A stretch of DNA of 5,463 nucleotides, from assembly GCA_011390455.1 (NCBI GenBank), contig JAABSI010000145.1:1-5463 (forward strand), written 5' to 3'. Below are positions 1 to 5,463 of the stretch, in pieces. Below the pieces are notes generated by a model, which was not told where the DNA came from, made no database searches, and saw only the letters and a list, made by a program, of their open reading frames with translations. How positions within the stretch are numbered: position 1 is the stretch's first letter; each line of letters begins with the position of its first letter. Position numbers and translations under genes: made by a program. The DNA is from Trueperaceae bacterium (lineage in GTDB: Bacteria > Deinococcota > Deinococci > Deinococcales > Trueperaceae).

Positions 1-100
1 CAGACGGCGTCGTCGGAGCGAGGCCGGCGACCGCGATGGCCGCGGCGCTGGGCGTCCCCATCGGTAGCGGGCGCACGCTTCCCGAGTCGCGCGCCCACGT
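1..100. other. Upstream flank, no supported gene
   Basis: I see no convincing coding signal here. One forward frame stays open only as an out-of-frame extension into the following gene. On the minus strand an ATG at 61 reads to the window edge and gives 20 small hydrophobic residues, which could be the beginning of a divergent gene, but it lacks a Shine-Dalgarno sequence and is too short to judge. No clear -35/-10 pair is visible. The promoter of the downstream radical SAM gene should lie here or left of the window. Confidence 0.4.
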
Positions 101-107
101 AAGGTGG
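101..107 (+). promoter_or_regulatory. Ribosome binding site for first radical SAM gene
   Basis: AAGGTGG differs by one base from the anti-SD complement AAGGAGG and lies 5 nt before the ATG at 113. It overlaps the upstream in-frame GTG at 104, which argues against that GTG being the start. A second, weaker GAGGG at 118-122 lies 5 nt before the in-frame ATG at 128, so 128 is the alternative start. TAAGGT at 100-105 also resembles a -10 hexamer placed 7 nt before the ATG at 113, so a leaderless transcript cannot be excluded. Confidence 0.5.
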
Positions 108-112
108 CCGGC

Positions 113-1843
113 ATGCCGAGGGCTTCGATGGACCTGCTTCTTCTCCACCCCCCGAGCGTCTACGACTTCCGCGAGAAGTCGATCCTGTACGGCCCCGTCT
201 CCGACATGGTGCCGTCGTCCGTCATGTTCGAGCTCTACCCGATCGGCTTCCTGACGATGGCCGGCTACCTCCAGGAGCGAGGGATGGAGGTCCGCATCGC
301 CAACGTGGCGCTGCGCATGCTGACCGACAAGCGCTTCGACGTGCGCCGCTTCCTGGCGCGTCAGAAGCCGCGGATGATCGGCATCGACCTGCACTGGATG
401 CCGCACTGCCACGGCGCGATCGAGATCGCCCGCATCGCCAAGGAGGTCCACCCGGACGTGCCGGTGATCTTCGGCGGCCTCTCCTCGACCTACTTCCACG
501 AGGAGCTGCTGGCATACCCGGAGATCGACTTCGTGCTCCGTGGCGACAGCACCGAGCCGCCGCTCCACCAGCTGCTGCTGGCGCTGCAGGGGGGCGCGAC
601 CGGCGACGACGCGCTCGCCGACATCCCCAACCTCACCTGGCGCGACGCGGCCGGCAAGGTCCGCATCAACCCGCTGAGCTACGTGCCGCAGACGCTCGAC
701 TACGTCGACGTGAAGCCCGAACTGCTCATCGAGATGGCGATCCGCTACCGCGACCTGTCCGGCGTGCTGCCGTTCAACGGCTGGCTGCGCAACCCGACGA
801 CGATGGTGCTGCCGCTCAAGGGCTGCGCCTACGAGTGCATCACCTGCGGCAGCTCGGCCACCACCTGCAGCCACATGACGCTGCGCAAGAAGCCCGTCTA
901 CCGCAGCCCGGCCAACCTGGCCGACAACCTCGCGGCCATCGCCCGGCTGTCGCGCGGCACGATCGTCATCCCCGGCGACCTGCTGCAGGGCGGCCTGCGC
1001 TACGCGCGCGCGGCCATCGACGAGATCGCCGCCCGGGGCGTGAAGAACGACGTCATGTTCGAGTTCTTCGACGTGCCGCCGGTCGATTTCCTGCGCCACA
1101 TCGACGCCAAGCTGCACAAGTGGAGCTTCGAGGTGAGCCCCGAGAGCCACGACCGCAAGGTGCGGCACGCGCTGGAGGGCCAGGCGGGGTACGAGAACGA
1201 GGAGATGGAGGAGATGCTGCGCGAGGCGCTCAAGCTGCGCTGCACCCGCATCGACGTCTTCTACATGATCGGCCTGCAGCACCAGACCTACGAGTCGGTC
1301 ATGGAGACGGTCGACTACTGCGAGCGCCTCTTCCAGTTCGGCGACAAGCGGCTGCAGGCCTTCATCTCGCCGATGGGGCCGTTCCTCGACCCCGGCAGCC
1401 AGATCTTCGAGGACCCCGAGGAGTTCGGCTTCCGCAAGCTCGCCCACACGCTCGAGGAGCACCGCCAGCTGCTGGTGCAGCCGAGCTGGGAGCACATCCT
1501 CAACTACGAGACGGAGTGGATGACGCGCGCCCGGCTGGTCGACGCGACGTACGACGCCGCCGAGCGGCTCAACGAACTCAAGCGCCGCTACGGCTACATC
1601 AGCGAGCAGCGGGCGAAGGCCGTCGCCGACGGCATCTCCGGCGCGCGCGCGTTGCGCGAGCGGCTCAACGCCGCGATGGCGAACGGGGGCGACCCCACGG
1701 CCGACCCGAAGCTCCGCGGCGAGATCGCGCGCTTCAGCGAGTCGACGGTCAGCGACAAGCAGGAGCTCTTCTGGCAGCGGCACCTGTTCAGCTTCAAGCT
1801 GCCGGCGATCGCGCGGGTGGCGTTGCAGGCCCTTCGGGGGTGA
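113..1843 (+). CDS. B12-binding-domain radical SAM protein (Ta0216-like)
   Basis: The product is 576 aa from ATG 113 (571 aa if ATG 128 is used). Residues 6 to about 165 form a Rossmann-like cobalamin-binding-type domain: the first strand MDLLLLHPP, then PIGFLTMAGYLQERG, IGID at 89-92, and FGG at 120-122 followed by the usual acidic/glycine segment near FVLRGDS. No early DxHxxG motif is present, as is common in B12-type radical SAM enzymes that bind cobalamin base-off. The radical SAM core starts at residue 238: Cys238, Cys242 and Cys245 make CX3CX2C, which would bind a 4Fe-4S cluster and S-adenosylmethionine. Later elements include FEVSPESHD (339-347) and IGLQHQTYESV (386-396), matching late strands of the TIM barrel. 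A helical C-terminal extension of about 110 residues follows. The substrate is unknown. The HPPSVYDFRE opening and overall layout recall the uncharacterised Ta0216-type family, from memory only. The residue before the third Cys is Thr rather than the usual aromatic. The gene ends 21 nt before the convergent hicB-like stop, with no clear terminator between. Radical SAM assignment is firm; B12 dependence is likely; the subfamily is tentative. Confidence 0.9.
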   Translation: MPRASMDLLLLHPPSVYDFREKSILYGPVSDMVPSSVMFELYPIGFLTMAGYLQERGMEVRIANVALRMLTDKRFDVRRFLARQKPRMIGIDLHWMPHCHGAIEIARIAKEVHPDVPVIFGGLSSTYFHEELLAYPEIDFVLRGDSTEPPLHQLLLALQGGATGDDALADIPNLTWRDAAGKVRINPLSYVPQTLDYVDVKPELLIEMAIRYRDLSGVLPFNGWLRNPTTMVLPLKGCAYECITCGSSATTCSHMTLRKKPVYRSPANLADNLAAIARLSRGTIVIPGDLLQGGLRYARAAIDEIAARGVKNDVMFEFFDVPPVDFLRHIDAKLHKWSFEVSPESHDRKVRHALEGQAGYENEEMEEMLREALKLRCTRIDVFYMIGLQHQTYESVMETVDYCERLFQFGDKRLQAFISPMGPFLDPGSQIFEDPEEFGFRKLAHTLEEHRQLLVQPSWEHILNYETEWMTRARLVDATYDAAERLNELKRRYGYISEQRAKAVADGISGARALRERLNAAMANGGDPTADPKLRGEIARFSESTVSDKQELFWQRHLFSFKLPAIARVALQALRG

Positions 1844-1864
1844 GGGCGGGGCGTGCGCAGCCGC

Positions 1865-2086
1865 CTACCCAACCGCGATCTCCAGCTGCGTGACGTACAC
1901 CTCCCCGCCGAGGCGCGACCGCACCTCGTCTTCCGGAGCCGACTCGAAGAAGAGTTCGAGTGCTTCCTGCAGGTTCGCCCGCGCTTCGTCCACGGTGGTT
2001 CCCTGACTCGCGATGTCGAGTTGCGGACACAGCGCCACGTAGCCGTCGTCTTCCCGTTCGATGATCGCCGTCAACATGTGCCGCAT
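1865..2086 (-). CDS. HicB-family antitoxin-like protein, orphan
   Basis: The product is 73 aa. Its start, MLTAIIEREDDGYVALCPQL, followed by DIASQGTTVDEARANL and EALELFFE, is the signature of the HicB / UPF0150 fold: a beta-hairpin, the GYVA.CPQLD strand, the G.T.DEA turn and a helix. HicB proteins normally bind and neutralise the HicA mRNA interferase. This copy ends at about residue 73, after a short strand (GEVYVTQLEI). It has no C-terminal ribbon-helix-helix or HTH segment, so self-regulation by DNA binding is not expected. No hicA (about 60-80 aa with a GSHxxF-type motif) is visible on either side, so it looks solitary. The start at 2086 is supported by GGGAGG 7 nt upstream; an in-frame ATG at 2077 is an alternative. 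About 13 of 73 codons end in A or T (GAA repeatedly, CAA, TGT, AGT, GCA, GTT), a much higher share than in the neighbours, suggesting separate acquisition. It is convergent with the first radical SAM gene and divergent from the second. Confidence 0.85.
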   Translation of the reverse strand: MRHMLTAIIEREDDGYVALCPQLDIASQGTTVDEARANLQEALELFFESAPEDEVRSRLGGEVYVTQLEIAVG

Positions 2087-2093
2087 GTCCGAA

Positions 2094-2099
2094 CCTCCC
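2094..2099 (-). promoter_or_regulatory. Ribosome binding site of hicB-like gene
   Basis: Read on the minus strand this is GGGAGG, 7 nt before ATG 2086. It fixes the start of the small gene and excludes the long upstream extension of its frame, which runs antisense to the second radical SAM gene. Confidence 0.75.
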
Positions 2100-2118
2100 G
2101 CGCCTGATCTCGACGGCC

Positions 2119-2128
2119 ATCGTACGCT
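2119..2128. promoter_or_regulatory. Possible overlapping divergent -10 elements
   Basis: ATCGTACGCT contains TACGAT on the minus strand (2124 to 2119) and TACGCT on the plus strand (2123-2128). Both fit TANNNT and share the central CGTACG. The minus hexamer would place a transcript start roughly 25 nt before the hicB-like ATG. The plus hexamer would give a leader of about 50 nt for the second radical SAM gene. Neither has a recognisable TTGACA-like -35 box at 16-18 bp, so this rests on -10 resemblance and position in the divergent gap. Confidence 0.25.
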
Positions 2129-2135
2129 GTCCTCA

Positions 2136-2147
2136 TCGCGATCGCGA
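2136..2147. repeat. 12-bp perfect palindrome, possible operator
   Basis: TCGCGATCGCGA reads the same on both strands. It lies in the divergent intergenic region, 50 bp upstream of the second radical SAM gene's GTG and 50 bp from the hicB-like start. Its centre is 20 bp, about two helical turns, from the centre of the inverted repeat at 2154-2169, and both share a CGATCG core. It could be a dimeric regulator site. Short palindromes of this composition also arise by chance in a GC-rich genome. Confidence 0.35.
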
Positions 2148-2153
2148 CCCGTG

Positions 2154-2169
2154 ACGATCGAGCGATCGT
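2154..2169. repeat. 7-bp perfect inverted repeat with 2-nt spacer
   Basis: ACGATCG at 2154-2160 and CGATCGT at 2163-2169 are exact reverse complements separated by AG. The element ends 2 nt before the Shine-Dalgarno sequence of the second radical SAM gene. It is therefore placed to act as a repressor operator or, if transcribed, to fold into a 6-bp stem with a 4-nt loop next to the ribosome binding site. Function is inferred from position and symmetry only. Confidence 0.4.
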
Positions 2170-2171
2170 GC

Positions 2172-2179
2172 AGGGGAGG
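2172..2179 (+). promoter_or_regulatory. Ribosome binding site of second radical SAM gene
   Basis: AGGGGAGG lies 6 nt before GTG 2186 and selects that codon as the start. It rules out the in-frame GTG at 2168, which lies upstream of the Shine-Dalgarno sequence and inside the inverted repeat. Confidence 0.75.
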
Positions 2180-2185
2180 CCGGCG

Positions 2186-3517
2186 GTGCACGTCACGCTC
2201 GTCAAGCCGACGCTCGGCCGCACGGAGCACGACGACCGCTTCGTCGACGAGGCGCGCATGGAGCCGCTCTCGCTCGGTCTGCTCGCCGGGCTGACGCCGA
2301 ACGGCGTCGACCTCAGCCTGTTCGACGACCGCATCGACGCGTTCGACCCCGACGCCCCCACCGACCTCGTCGCCATCACCGTCGAGACCTTCACCGCCCG
2401 GCGCGCCTACGAGATCGCCGCCGCCTACCGCGAGCGCGGCGTCCCGGTGGTCATGGGCGGGATGCACGCCACGCTGCTGCCCGAGGAGGCCGCCGAGCAC
2501 GCCGACGCGGTGGTGACCGGCGACGCGGAGACCGTGTGGGCGCAGGTGGTGCGGGACGCGCATGACGGCCGCCTGGCCCCGCGCTACCACGGCGCCTGCG
2601 GCGTGCCGCAGCCGGGCGCTCGCCCGCGCCGCGACCTCTACCGCGGCAAGGGCTACCTGCCGGTCGCGCTGGTCCAGTTCGGCCGCGGCTGCCCCCATGG
2701 CTGCGCCTTCTGCGCCGTCGGCGCCTACTTCGCGCACCGCCACCACGCGCGCCCGGTCGCCGAGGTCGTCGCCGAGATCGAGGCGAGCGGGCGGCGCGAC
2801 CTCTTCTTCGTCGACGACAACCTCGTCGCCGACCCGGACGCCGCCAAGGAGCTGCTGCGCGCGCTGGCGCCGCTCGGCGTCCGCTGGGTGTCGCAGGCGA
2901 GCCTGGACCACACCCACGACCCCGAGATGCTGCGGGCGTTCGTGGACAGCGGCTGCCTCGGCAACGTCGTCGGCTTCGAGTCGCTCGACCCCGACAGCCT
3001 GCGGGAGGCGCGCAAGGGCCCGAACCTGCACGCCTCGCTCGCCTACGCCGACGAGGTCGCGGCCCTGCGCGCCCACCACCTGCAGACCTGGGCGGCGTTC
3101 ATCCTCGGCTTCGACCACGACACGGTGGCGTCGCTCGAGGCGACCTGCGATTGGGCGATCGAGCAGCGCTTCGCCTTCGCGGCGTTCAACGTCCTGATGC
3201 CGTACCCGGGCACCGCGCTCTACGCCCGCCTGGCCGAGGAGGACCGGCTGCTGTACGACGGCCGCTGGTGGCTGCACCCCGACTACCGCTTCAACCACGC
3301 CGCCTTCCGGCCCGCGCGCATGACGGCCGACGAGCTCACCGAGGTCGGCTGGCGCTGCCGCCGGCGCTGGAGCAGCCCGGGCTCGATCTTGCGCCGTGCC
3401 CTCGACCCCGCCACCCACCTGCACTCGCTCGAGCGCTTCGCCGTGTACTGCGGCTACAACCCGCTCTTCCGGCGCGCGTCGTTCAAGAAGCAGGACATGC
3501 GGCTGGGGACGCGGTGA
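2186..3517 (+). CDS. B12-binding-like radical SAM protein
   Basis: The product is 443 aa from GTG 2186. The N-terminal third is a cobalamin-binding-type Rossmann domain: VHVTLVKP opening, MEPLSLGLLAGL (25-36), DLVAITVETFTARRAYEIA (60-78), VVMGGMHATLLPEEA (88-102) and ADAVVTGDAE (106-115). No DxHxxG is seen. The radical SAM core begins at FGRGCPHGCAFC, with Cys169, Cys173 and Cys176 in a canonical CX3CX2C including the aromatic Phe before the last Cys. Later barrel elements are FFVDDN (207-212), VGFESLDPDSL (262-272), FILGFDHDT (305-313) and MPYPGT (338-343). The C-terminal region, with RFNHAAF (368-374) and YNPLFRRASFKKQ (424-436), is typical of an uncharacterised B12-type radical SAM group. 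This class includes methyltransferases and cyclases acting on lipids and natural products, but the substrate here cannot be told. It is not an obvious paralogue of the radical SAM protein at 113-1843. The downstream GNAT gene starts within its stop codon, so the two are probably translationally coupled. Confidence 0.9.
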   Translation: MHVTLVKPTLGRTEHDDRFVDEARMEPLSLGLLAGLTPNGVDLSLFDDRIDAFDPDAPTDLVAITVETFTARRAYEIAAAYRERGVPVVMGGMHATLLPEEAAEHADAVVTGDAETVWAQVVRDAHDGRLAPRYHGACGVPQPGARPRRDLYRGKGYLPVALVQFGRGCPHGCAFCAVGAYFAHRHHARPVAEVVAEIEASGRRDLFFVDDNLVADPDAAKELLRALAPLGVRWVSQASLDHTHDPEMLRAFVDSGCLGNVVGFESLDPDSLREARKGPNLHASLAYADEVAALRAHHLQTWAAFILGFDHDTVASLEATCDWAIEQRFAFAAFNVLMPYPGTALYARLAEEDRLLYDGRWWLHPDYRFNHAAFRPARMTADELTEVGWRCRRRWSSPGSILRRALDPATHLHSLERFAVYCGYNPLFRRASFKKQDMRLGTR

Positions 3518-4641
3518 GCGACGAGTTCGAGGTGCGGCTCGCCACCCGCGCCGACGAGCCCGACGTCCGCGAGTTGGTGGGCTCGGTGGCGATGCCGGGC
3601 GACGTCGCCATCCGCTTCGTCCGGGAGCCGGACTACTTCCTCGGCACCACGATCATGGGCGACCCCTGCGACGTCGTCGTCGCGCGGCGGCGTGGCGACG
3701 GCGCGCTCGCGGGCGTCGCCTGCCGCGGGGAGCAGGACGCGTACGTCGGTGGCGAGCCGACGCGCGTCGGTTACCTGGGCCAGATCCGCATCGCGCCCTG
3801 GGCGCGCGGCCGCGGCCTCGTCACGCGGGGGGCGCGGCTGCTGCGCGAGCGCACACCGCCGGGGACGCTGTCGTTCGGCGTGATCGCGCGCGAGAACCCG
3901 AGGGCGGCGCGGGCACTGGTGGGACCGCGTCTGCCGGCGGGCCTGCGGGTGGCGCGCGTGGCTGGGCTGACGACCTGCGCCGTCGTGCTGCGCCCCGGGC
4001 GCGCGCCCCGCGGGCGCACGCCCCCCGGGCAGGCGGGGCGCGGCGGCATCGACGTCCACCCCGCCGACGCGGCCACCCTCGCCGACGTCCTCGCCTTCTG
4101 GGAGGCCCATGGTCCGCGGCGGCAGTTCTTCCCGATGACCACGGCCGCGGGGTTCGCGGACGGCGCCACGCTGCGCGGCCTGCGGCCCGAGCACGTGCAG
4201 GTGGCGTGGCGCGGCGGCCGCGTCGTCGGCACGATGGCGCTGTGGGAGCAGTCGGCGTACAAGCAGGACGTGGTCGACGCCTATGGGCCCACGCTGCGGC
4301 GGCTGCGGCCCGCGTTCGACCTCGCCGCCCGACTCTGGGGGGCCCGACCGCTGACGCCGCCCGGCGAGGCGATCGCGCTGGCGTTCGCGGCCCGCGTCTG
4401 CGTCGCCGACGACGACCCCGGCGTCATGCGCGCGCTGCTGCGCGCCTGCAGCGCGGCGGCGGAGGCGCGCGGCCTCGCCTTCCTCATGCTGGGCCTGGCC
4501 GACGACGACCCGCTGCTGCCGGTCGTCCGGCGCCGCCCGCACGTCACCTACCGCAGCGACCTCATTGCGCTGTCGTGGACCGACGGCCCGCTGGCGCGCC
4601 TCGATGGCCGCGTGCCGTACGTGGAGATCGCGACGCTGTGA
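3514..4641 (+). CDS. Tandem GNAT-type acyltransferase-like protein
   Basis: The product is 375 aa from GTG 3514, which overlaps the preceding stop as GTGA; GGGGA at 3505-3508/9 is a modest ribosome binding site. Residues 1-159 form a GNAT domain: FEVRLATRADEPDVREL opening, a strand with YLGQIRIAP (87-95), the acyl-CoA pyrophosphate loop ARGRGLVTRG (97-106) and FGVIARENPRAARAL (121-135), which resembles the C-terminal GNAT strand-helix. In the loop the usual last Gly/Ala of R-x-x-G-x-G/A is Val103. A Pro/Arg/Gly-rich linker spans residues 160-178. The second half (179-375) looks like a divergent GNAT-fold unit (IDVHPADAATLADVLAFWEA, VVGTMALWEQSAYKQ, VADDDPGVMRALL) without a recognisable CoA loop, ending in a conserved-looking THVTYRS-type segment (HVTYRSDLIALSW) and DGRVPYVEIA. 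GNAT proteins transfer acyl groups from acyl-CoA to amines. Here the acceptor is unknown; coupling to the radical SAM gene suggests the same pathway. GNAT assignment of the N-terminal half is fairly sure; catalytic activity is not. Confidence 0.82.
   Translation: MSDEFEVRLATRADEPDVRELVGSVAMPGDVAIRFVREPDYFLGTTIMGDPCDVVVARRRGDGALAGVACRGEQDAYVGGEPTRVGYLGQIRIAPWARGRGLVTRGARLLRERTPPGTLSFGVIARENPRAARALVGPRLPAGLRVARVAGLTTCAVVLRPGRAPRGRTPPGQAGRGGIDVHPADAATLADVLAFWEAHGPRRQFFPMTTAAGFADGATLRGLRPEHVQVAWRGGRVVGTMALWEQSAYKQDVVDAYGPTLRRLRPAFDLAARLWGARPLTPPGEAIALAFAARVCVADDDPGVMRALLRACSAAAEARGLAFLMLGLADDDPLLPVVRRRPHVTYRSDLIALSWTDGPLARLDGRVPYVEIATL
3997..4008. repeat. GC-only palindrome in GNAT interdomain linker
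   Basis: GGGCGCGCGCCC is a perfect 12-bp palindrome inside the linker-coding stretch 3991-4047, which is almost entirely G and C. It marks the junction between the two halves of the GNAT protein. It could form a strong mRNA hairpin, but composition alone explains much of it. Confidence 0.35.
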
Positions 4642-4660
4642 CGCGCCCAAGACGTCGACG

Positions 4661-4668
4661 AGGGAGGG
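4661..4668 (+). promoter_or_regulatory. Ribosome binding site of permease gene
   Basis: AGGGAGGG contains GGAGG-like sequence 4-5 nt before GTG 4673. A second purine run AAGGGG at 4676-4681 precedes an in-frame GTG at 4688 by 6 nt, so that codon is a credible alternative start that would shorten the cytoplasmic N-terminus by five residues. Confidence 0.6.
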
Positions 4669-4672
4669 CCGC

Positions 4673-5463
4673 GTGAAGGGGCGACGCGTGGAGGAGCAGC
4701 GCCTGACCCCCTGGGAGGCGACGTCGCTGACCGTCGGCGCGGGCGTCGGCGCCGGCATCATGGCCGTCCCGGTCCTCGCCGAGCGTGTCGGGCTGCTGGG
4801 GCTCGCGGTCGTCCTGCCGCTCGCCTGGGCCGCCAGCGCGCTCGTGCACCTCATGCTCGCCGAGGTGCTGTTCCGCACCGGCCGGCCGCTGCAGGTCGTC
4901 GAGCTCATGCGCCTCTACGTCCTGCGCGGTCCCGTCGGGCGGGTGCTGACGTGGCTCGTCTTCGGCCTGCTCGCCGTCGCCTTCCTCGCCAACCTCGCCG
5001 CCTACGTCGCGGGCGCGGGCGAGATCGTGACCGCGCTGACCGGTTCGCCGCCGCGGTTGGCCGAGGCGCTGGTCTTCGCGGTCGCCGCCGGCGTGGTCTT
5101 CTTCGGCCTCAAGGCCGTCGGCGTCGCGGAGCGCTACGGCGCCGCGGTGCTCGTCGCCCTCGTCGTCGCGATCGGCGTCGGCGCGCTGCGCACGCCCCTG
5201 CGGCTCGACCCCGTCGGCGGCGGCGGCGTGCCGGCGTGGCTGGCGCTCTACGCGATGGTCATGTACGCCTACTGGACCTTCTACAGCGTGCCGCAGGTGG
5301 TGAAGGGGCTCATGCCCGACGCCCGCGCCGCGGTGCGCGCCATCGCGGTCGGCCTCGCCGTCAACGGCGCGCTCACCGCGGTGGTCGCGCTCGTCGCGCT
5401 GGCCGTCCGCGCCGAGGTGACCGAGGTTGCCATCGTCGGCATCGCGGCCGCGGTCGGCCCGTG
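4673..5463 (+). CDS. Amino acid permease, APC superfamily (3' partial)
   Basis: The frame is open from GTG 4673 to the window edge, giving 263 residues without a stop; the gene continues beyond. After a short charged N-terminus, TM1 contains LTVGAGVGAGIMAVPVLAER (19-38), the unwound glycine-rich substrate-binding helix typical of APC transporters, closest in pattern to the aromatic amino acid/serine (HAAAP, Trp/Tyr permease) branch. Further hydrophobic segments lie at about 41-64, 91-118, 131-150, 155-172, 187-208 (YAMVMYAYWTFYSVPQVVKG, resembling TM6) and 221-246, so about seven of an expected 11-12 helices are present. It should act in the cytoplasmic membrane as a secondary transporter of amino acids or related amines. 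It follows the GNAT gene by 31 nt with no terminator and is probably co-transcribed, hinting that it moves a substrate or product of the upstream enzymes. Substrate and exact family are uncertain; the membrane transporter call is firm. Confidence 0.8.
   Translation, partial: MKGRRVEEQRLTPWEATSLTVGAGVGAGIMAVPVLAERVGLLGLAVVLPLAWAASALVHLMLAEVLFRTGRPLQVVELMRLYVLRGPVGRVLTWLVFGLLAVAFLANLAAYVAGAGEIVTALTGSPPRLAEALVFAVAAGVVFFGLKAVGVAERYGAAVLVALVVAIGVGALRTPLRLDPVGGGGVPAWLALYAMVMYAYWTFYSVPQVVKGLMPDARAAVRAIAVGLAVNGALTAVVALVALAVRAEVTEVAIVGIAAAVGP

Noticed and set aside
1..61. Possible minus-strand gene start (ATG at 61, 20 residues to the edge)
   Set aside because: It has no Shine-Dalgarno sequence, is too short, and cannot be recognised. 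Sequence left of the window would decide.
386..406. D-x-H-x-x motif (Asp92, His94) in the first radical SAM protein as a cobalamin DxHxxG ligand
   Set aside because: It lacks the Gly and lies after a later strand of the Rossmann domain, not in the loop after the first strand where the His ligand sits. It is probably coincidental.
1829..1847. GCCCT/AGGGC inverted repeat and CCC-TTCG-GGG mini-hairpin at the end of the first radical SAM gene as a terminator
   Set aside because: The stems are only 3-5 bp, overlap the stop codon and have no U-run. This does not support an intrinsic terminator.
835..1893. A 352-codon plus-strand frame overlapping the first radical SAM gene
   Set aside because: It is a shadow frame rich in Arg, Ala, Pro and His. 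The overlapping frame carries the CX3CX2C motif and coherent secondary structure.
1865..3424. A 519-codon minus-strand open frame that contains the hicB-like gene and runs antisense to the second radical SAM gene
   Set aside because: Only its last 73 codons look like protein. The rest is Arg/Ala/Val/Gly-rich shadow sequence opposite a gene with clear radical SAM motifs, and a good ribosome binding site starts the small gene at 2086.
3454..4908. A 484-codon minus-strand open frame across the GNAT and permease genes
   Set aside because: Its translation is low-complexity Arg/Ala/Pro with no recognisable motif. Long antisense frames are expected when G/C dominates third codon positions.

Overview
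The window is about 70% GC, with strong G/C preference at third codon positions, frequent GTG starts and very tight gene packing. This suggests a high-GC bacterium, most likely an actinobacterium (possibly a deep-branching lineage such as Thermoleophilia). No taxonomic marker is present, so that placement is inference. There are no RNA genes, insertion sequences, CRISPR arrays or phage genes.

Layout: (1) Bases 1-112 hold no gene I can support. (2) 113-1843 (+) encodes a large two-domain radical SAM protein: a cobalamin-binding-like Rossmann domain followed by a CX3CX2C radical SAM core. (3) 1865-2086 (-) is a small HicB-family antitoxin-like gene that converges on the first gene and has no HicA partner in view. 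(4) 2087-2185 is a 99-bp divergent intergenic region with two perfect palindromes centred 20 bp apart and a strong ribosome binding site. (5) 2186-3517 (+) encodes a second, different radical SAM protein with a B12-binding-like N-terminal domain. (6) 3514-4641 (+) encodes a tandem GNAT-type protein that overlaps the stop codon of (5) by 4 nt (GTGA). (7) 4673 to the window end (+) encodes the N-terminal 263 residues of an amino acid permease of the APC superfamily, cut by the window edge.

Genes 5, 6 and 7 look like one co-directional transcription unit (4-nt overlap, then a 31-nt gap). The first radical SAM gene has the same orientation but is separated from them by the antisense hicB-like gene, so it probably has its own transcript. 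The combination of two B12-type radical SAM enzymes, a coupled acyltransferase-like protein and a small-molecule transporter suggests an uncharacterised small-molecule modification or lipid-related pathway. The substrate cannot be read from the sequence. The hicB-like gene has clearly relaxed codon use compared with its neighbours and looks like an insertion into the locus.
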